Positions 61,401 through 64,000 of a stretch of DNA of 64,000 nucleotides are shown here, piece after piece. Location: the NCBI GenBank assembly GCA_026686845.1, contig JAIVEN010000028.1, forward strand, positions 1,193,001 through 1,257,000, given 5' to 3'. A program made the translations under genes and the position numbers. The number at the start of each line of letters is the position of its first letter. Position 1 is the stretch's first letter. The notes beneath the pieces are model-generated. The model had not been told where the DNA came from. It searched no databases and was given only the letters and a program-made list of their open reading frames with translations. Origin of the DNA: Adenanthera pavonina (lineage: Eukaryota; Streptophyta; Magnoliopsida; Fabales; Fabaceae).

Positions 61401-62072
61401 CATATAAAGCCTTAAATGCTTCATTTATCAATTGTAATGAAGTATATAGAGAAAGGCCAATTCCTTTTTAATTGATTCTGGAGTCTCTGACAGTGTTAAT
61501 CATTTTTAATCATGAGATTGAGACACTTAAAAGTTGGATTTGATATGGACTATACTGATGCTCTGCCTATGTATATTGCAGTTCATAAATGTATATGCAC
61601 CCTCGTATGAAACAGCAGGAAAATTTTGGCCTACTGTGCACAATTCAATGATTTTTTCTCTTGTGCTCACGCACATTATAGCGGTGGGAATTTTTGCACT
61701 GAAAAAGCTCTCTTTAGCATCCTCCTTGATGTTTCCCCTGCCAGTCATTACTCTTCTCTTTAATGAGTACTGCCAAAAACGGTTTCGACCCATATTTGTT
61801 GCATACTCTGCAGAGGTATGTTTTCAATCCACAAAGAGAAATCTCTTTGAAGGAACATGAGAGTAGCTGCATCCTGCATTCAATTCTTCAACTATGATCT
61901 TGACTTGGGTTTGTGTTTCCAGAGTCTGATAAAGAAGGACAGGGAAGACCCAAATGATGCTACAATGGATGACTTTTTTGACAAATTAGTCATTGCTTAT
62001 AAGGACCCTGCTTTGCAGTCAATTCAGTCCTCATCAGACAGCGCCAGTCTTCGGACTCCCCTTATATCTTAA
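55448..62072 (+). CDS. OSCA/CSC1-like hyperosmolality-gated, mechanosensitive calcium-permeable channel (HYP1/OSCA2 type)
   Basis: Ten exons: 55448-55728, 56559-56714, 56879-56942, 57293-57502, 58401-58592, 58742-59040, 59797-60073, 60755-61027, 61582-61815, 61923-62072. Each junction is GT-AG and in phase; 2136 nt, 711 aa, close to Arabidopsis At1g69450. OSCA proteins are membrane channels that open under membrane tension or osmotic stress and pass Ca2+ and other cations. Order: N-terminal membrane segments (SALLTSVGINTALCVLFFAL at 3-22, then GIIGILVLLPVN near 101-112 and a third span near 146-166), the cytosolic RNA-recognition-like domain (about 167-345, with the YEKKLEDIEE coiled stretch), then the multi-span C-terminal channel domain from about 350 (ITGYLPSL, VVTSGWTS, FGLLGTTYFFL, PLILPF, YETAGKFWP). 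A short tail ends RTPLIS. The subfamily call is from remembered similarity. Confidence 0.94.
56438..56510 (+). repeat. Compound microsatellite in OSCA intron 1
   Basis: A C-rich run (cacccccacccccac then about 17 C) is followed by A-rich sequence and a (GA)n run. It sits about 50 bp before the exon 2 acceptor. Confidence 0.9.
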
Positions 62073-64000
62073 CTTCATATATGAGGCACATTTTTACCAT
62101 GCCTGAAAAGTTCTTTGTTGGCTGTTTTCTTGTCTGTGATTGTAAAATAGTTTTTTGGTAGTGAAAGAATAGTTGTGTGGATTGGTTGTTCAAAAACTAC
62201 TGGTCTGAATACCAGTGACATCCCCCGGGATTCCTAGAGGGCTAGTCAGAAGCACAATCCAAAAGATTACCAAACTAAAGAAGCAACTCAATTAGCTCCT
62301 GTGATGGTAGATTCTAATTCAATAGCAATGGTGCCAAGTGTATTTCAGATTGCAAATTATTCATTCTTGATGTGTAGTTTATACCTTACAGATCTTTATG
62401 GTTGCTGATTCTTGCATGTCCATATAATGTCCAATTATTTTTGTCCTGTTTCCTGATCTAAGTGTATTTAATTAATATACCCATGCCCAGTCAGCTTATT
62501 TTTTGCCTTCATTCTTAAGTCGCTTCAATTGTTCATTGATATCATTCTGTTCTAAATGTGTTTATTCAGAGTAAACTAGCAAAGAGTATGCTTAACTACG
62601 TCCTCATTTAGAGCATGCAGCAACTGCATGAATTGGTGCAGCTCTGCAATAAAACTAGACCTGATTGTGGGCTCGGCTGGGCTGCCTGTATGGCCTGAGA
62701 AAAGTTATATGGGCCTCAAATTTGAGATGCTAAGGGAATTCAAGTTTTGGGCCAGATCAGGCGCTAACCTTTTTCCTTAAGAAATCCCATTGTAGATATA
62801 GCCAACTTTACCAATAAAGTCTTCGCATAGTTAGTAGATTGTTATGGTCCTTTAAGTATGCTGTCTCGAGTTCGATCTCTAACTGTGTGTATGGAAAAAA
62901 CTTTGTTTAAAGAGGTAAAATTCACTTTAGTAATTTCTATGTCTTAAAAAAATTAGTCGTCGATTGTCAATTAGGGAATATTTTTAGTACTCGTAAAAAA
63001 ATATATATATATATCTAGCCAAGTTTAAGCTAGTGATCAAATTATTGATTAGATTTATTGAAGCAAGATTGTGTATTATATCCTTAACTAGGCCGAGTCC
63101 ATACATTATACAAAGTCTAAAGTATTGGTCATGTTTTTCAAAGTTTGTGAAGAATGTGAATTACTATAAATTTTCTATTTTATATTGAATATGGATACTG
63201 CAATTCTTTTGCATGTGACTTTTCTGCAAAATATATCATCTATATATCTATGTTTGTATCTCTCTCTATATATGTGTGTGTGGGGAGAGAATGCAATATT
63301 TTAATTTCAAATATGAATCTAAATATAGGACTTTTAGTTTGATTTATAGATAATCTGTAGAGATTAATTTGCAGATAAGTTGAATCCAAGTCTTTCACCT
63401 TATCTGAATCAATTAATAAAGAACTTCACACGCTACATATATATGTAAAACATGATTGGTTCTTTCAAGAAAGGTAAACAATGAATGAGACTTGTTACTT
63501 GTGCATGTCATTCATGCTATGGTGAAGATAATGCGGAAATCAAACAAATAATTGAGGGCAGAATGTTCCTTGAACTTGTGAAGGAGGAGATATTACCCTT
63601 TCTCGTAGCTTCCGTTGCAAGAAAATTAGATAATTTTGTGCTCAGAGGTGAATCACCGTTTCAAAGGTTAACAAAATAAATAAAGTGATAACACCAACAC
63701 CTGGAATATTGCTGATTTTAGGGCTGCCTTTGTCTCTTGTGCTGTCTTCTCTCCATAACATTACAGTTACAGCACATCAGATAACAGATTACTAAATAAA
63801 CGTTTCTGAACTTTCTAGGATTTTGGTCATCAGAATATGAAAGATGACATCATTGAGTTCATTATTAAACTTTTGTTTTAATGTCATACTGTTTTTTTTA
63901 AAAAAAAAAAGCATGGAGAAGTGCAGAGCGAAGCAAAACTTGCCAGCATTGATAGTAACGAGAATTGATAAGTGCAGCCCATCGTACAAACAGAATTGTA
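62073..64000. other. 3' UTR of the OSCA gene and spacer
   Basis: The OSCA 3' UTR probably runs to about 62460. The rest has transposon-like wording (gggctcggctggg at about 62668) and (TA)n tracts. A 64-codon open frame at 63485-63679 is unrecognised and likely accidental. Confidence 0.4.

Noticed and set aside
62850..62890. Sequence resembling a tRNA box B (gagttcgatctc)
   Set aside because: No box A, no cloverleaf and no flanking duplication; this wording is common in plant repeats.
63485..63679. 64-codon plus-strand frame at the window end
   Set aside because: Unrecognised, with no splice partners; treated as accidental.

Overview
This window is nuclear DNA of a flowering plant, most likely a eudicot. 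It is AT-rich and packed with plant transposon debris (copia-type LTRs, Mutator-like elements, Stowaway-type MITEs, a LINE relic). Its genes are split by many short introns, and every product I could name is a plant protein family. The species cannot be fixed from the sequence. I rebuilt the gene models exon by exon from splice sites, reading phase and remembered family sequences; no search was run.

Layout. 1-5.3 kb is repeats: a copia-type LTR with tandem repeats in its U3, sitting in a decayed Mutator-like transposase, then nested MITEs. 5.4-10.1 kb (+) is a chloroplast Rubisco large-subunit/aldolase lysine methyltransferase (SET domain, 6 exons, 496 aa). 10.9-11.2 kb is an RNase H relic. 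13.3-15.1 kb (+) is a p24-delta pseudogene, and 19.9-21.2 kb (+) an apparently intact p24-delta gene (4 exons, 212 aa). 21.9-28.1 kb (-) is a VIK-type ankyrin-repeat protein kinase (11 exons, 432 aa, one GC-AG intron). 28.2-35.5 kb is nested mobile elements, including a tiny tRNA-Pro-headed insertion inside a MITE. 35.8-38.7 kb (-) is a VTI1-type Qb-SNARE (5 exons, 222 aa). 39-42.4 kb holds two non-autonomous DNA transposons. 42.58-42.83 kb (+) is a U1 snRNA gene with its plant-specific promoter and 3' box. 43-49 kb is MITEs and AT-rich spacer. 49.5-50.6 kb (-) is a third, broken p24-delta copy lying in an inverted duplication of the 12.6-17 kb region. 55.4-62.1 kb (+) is an OSCA/CSC1-like (HYP1-type) mechanosensitive channel (10 exons, 711 aa). 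The remainder is spacer.

The five intact genes are ordinary conserved plant genes with unrelated roles: plastid protein methylation, ER-Golgi cargo trafficking, signalling, vacuolar/TGN membrane fusion, and osmosensing. They are neighbours, not an operon-like system. I found no convincing new multi-gene system. The points most worth following up are the U1 gene with an altered Sm site, the inverted p24-delta duplication, the GC-AG intron, and the short tRNA-headed retroposon with a clean target-site duplication.
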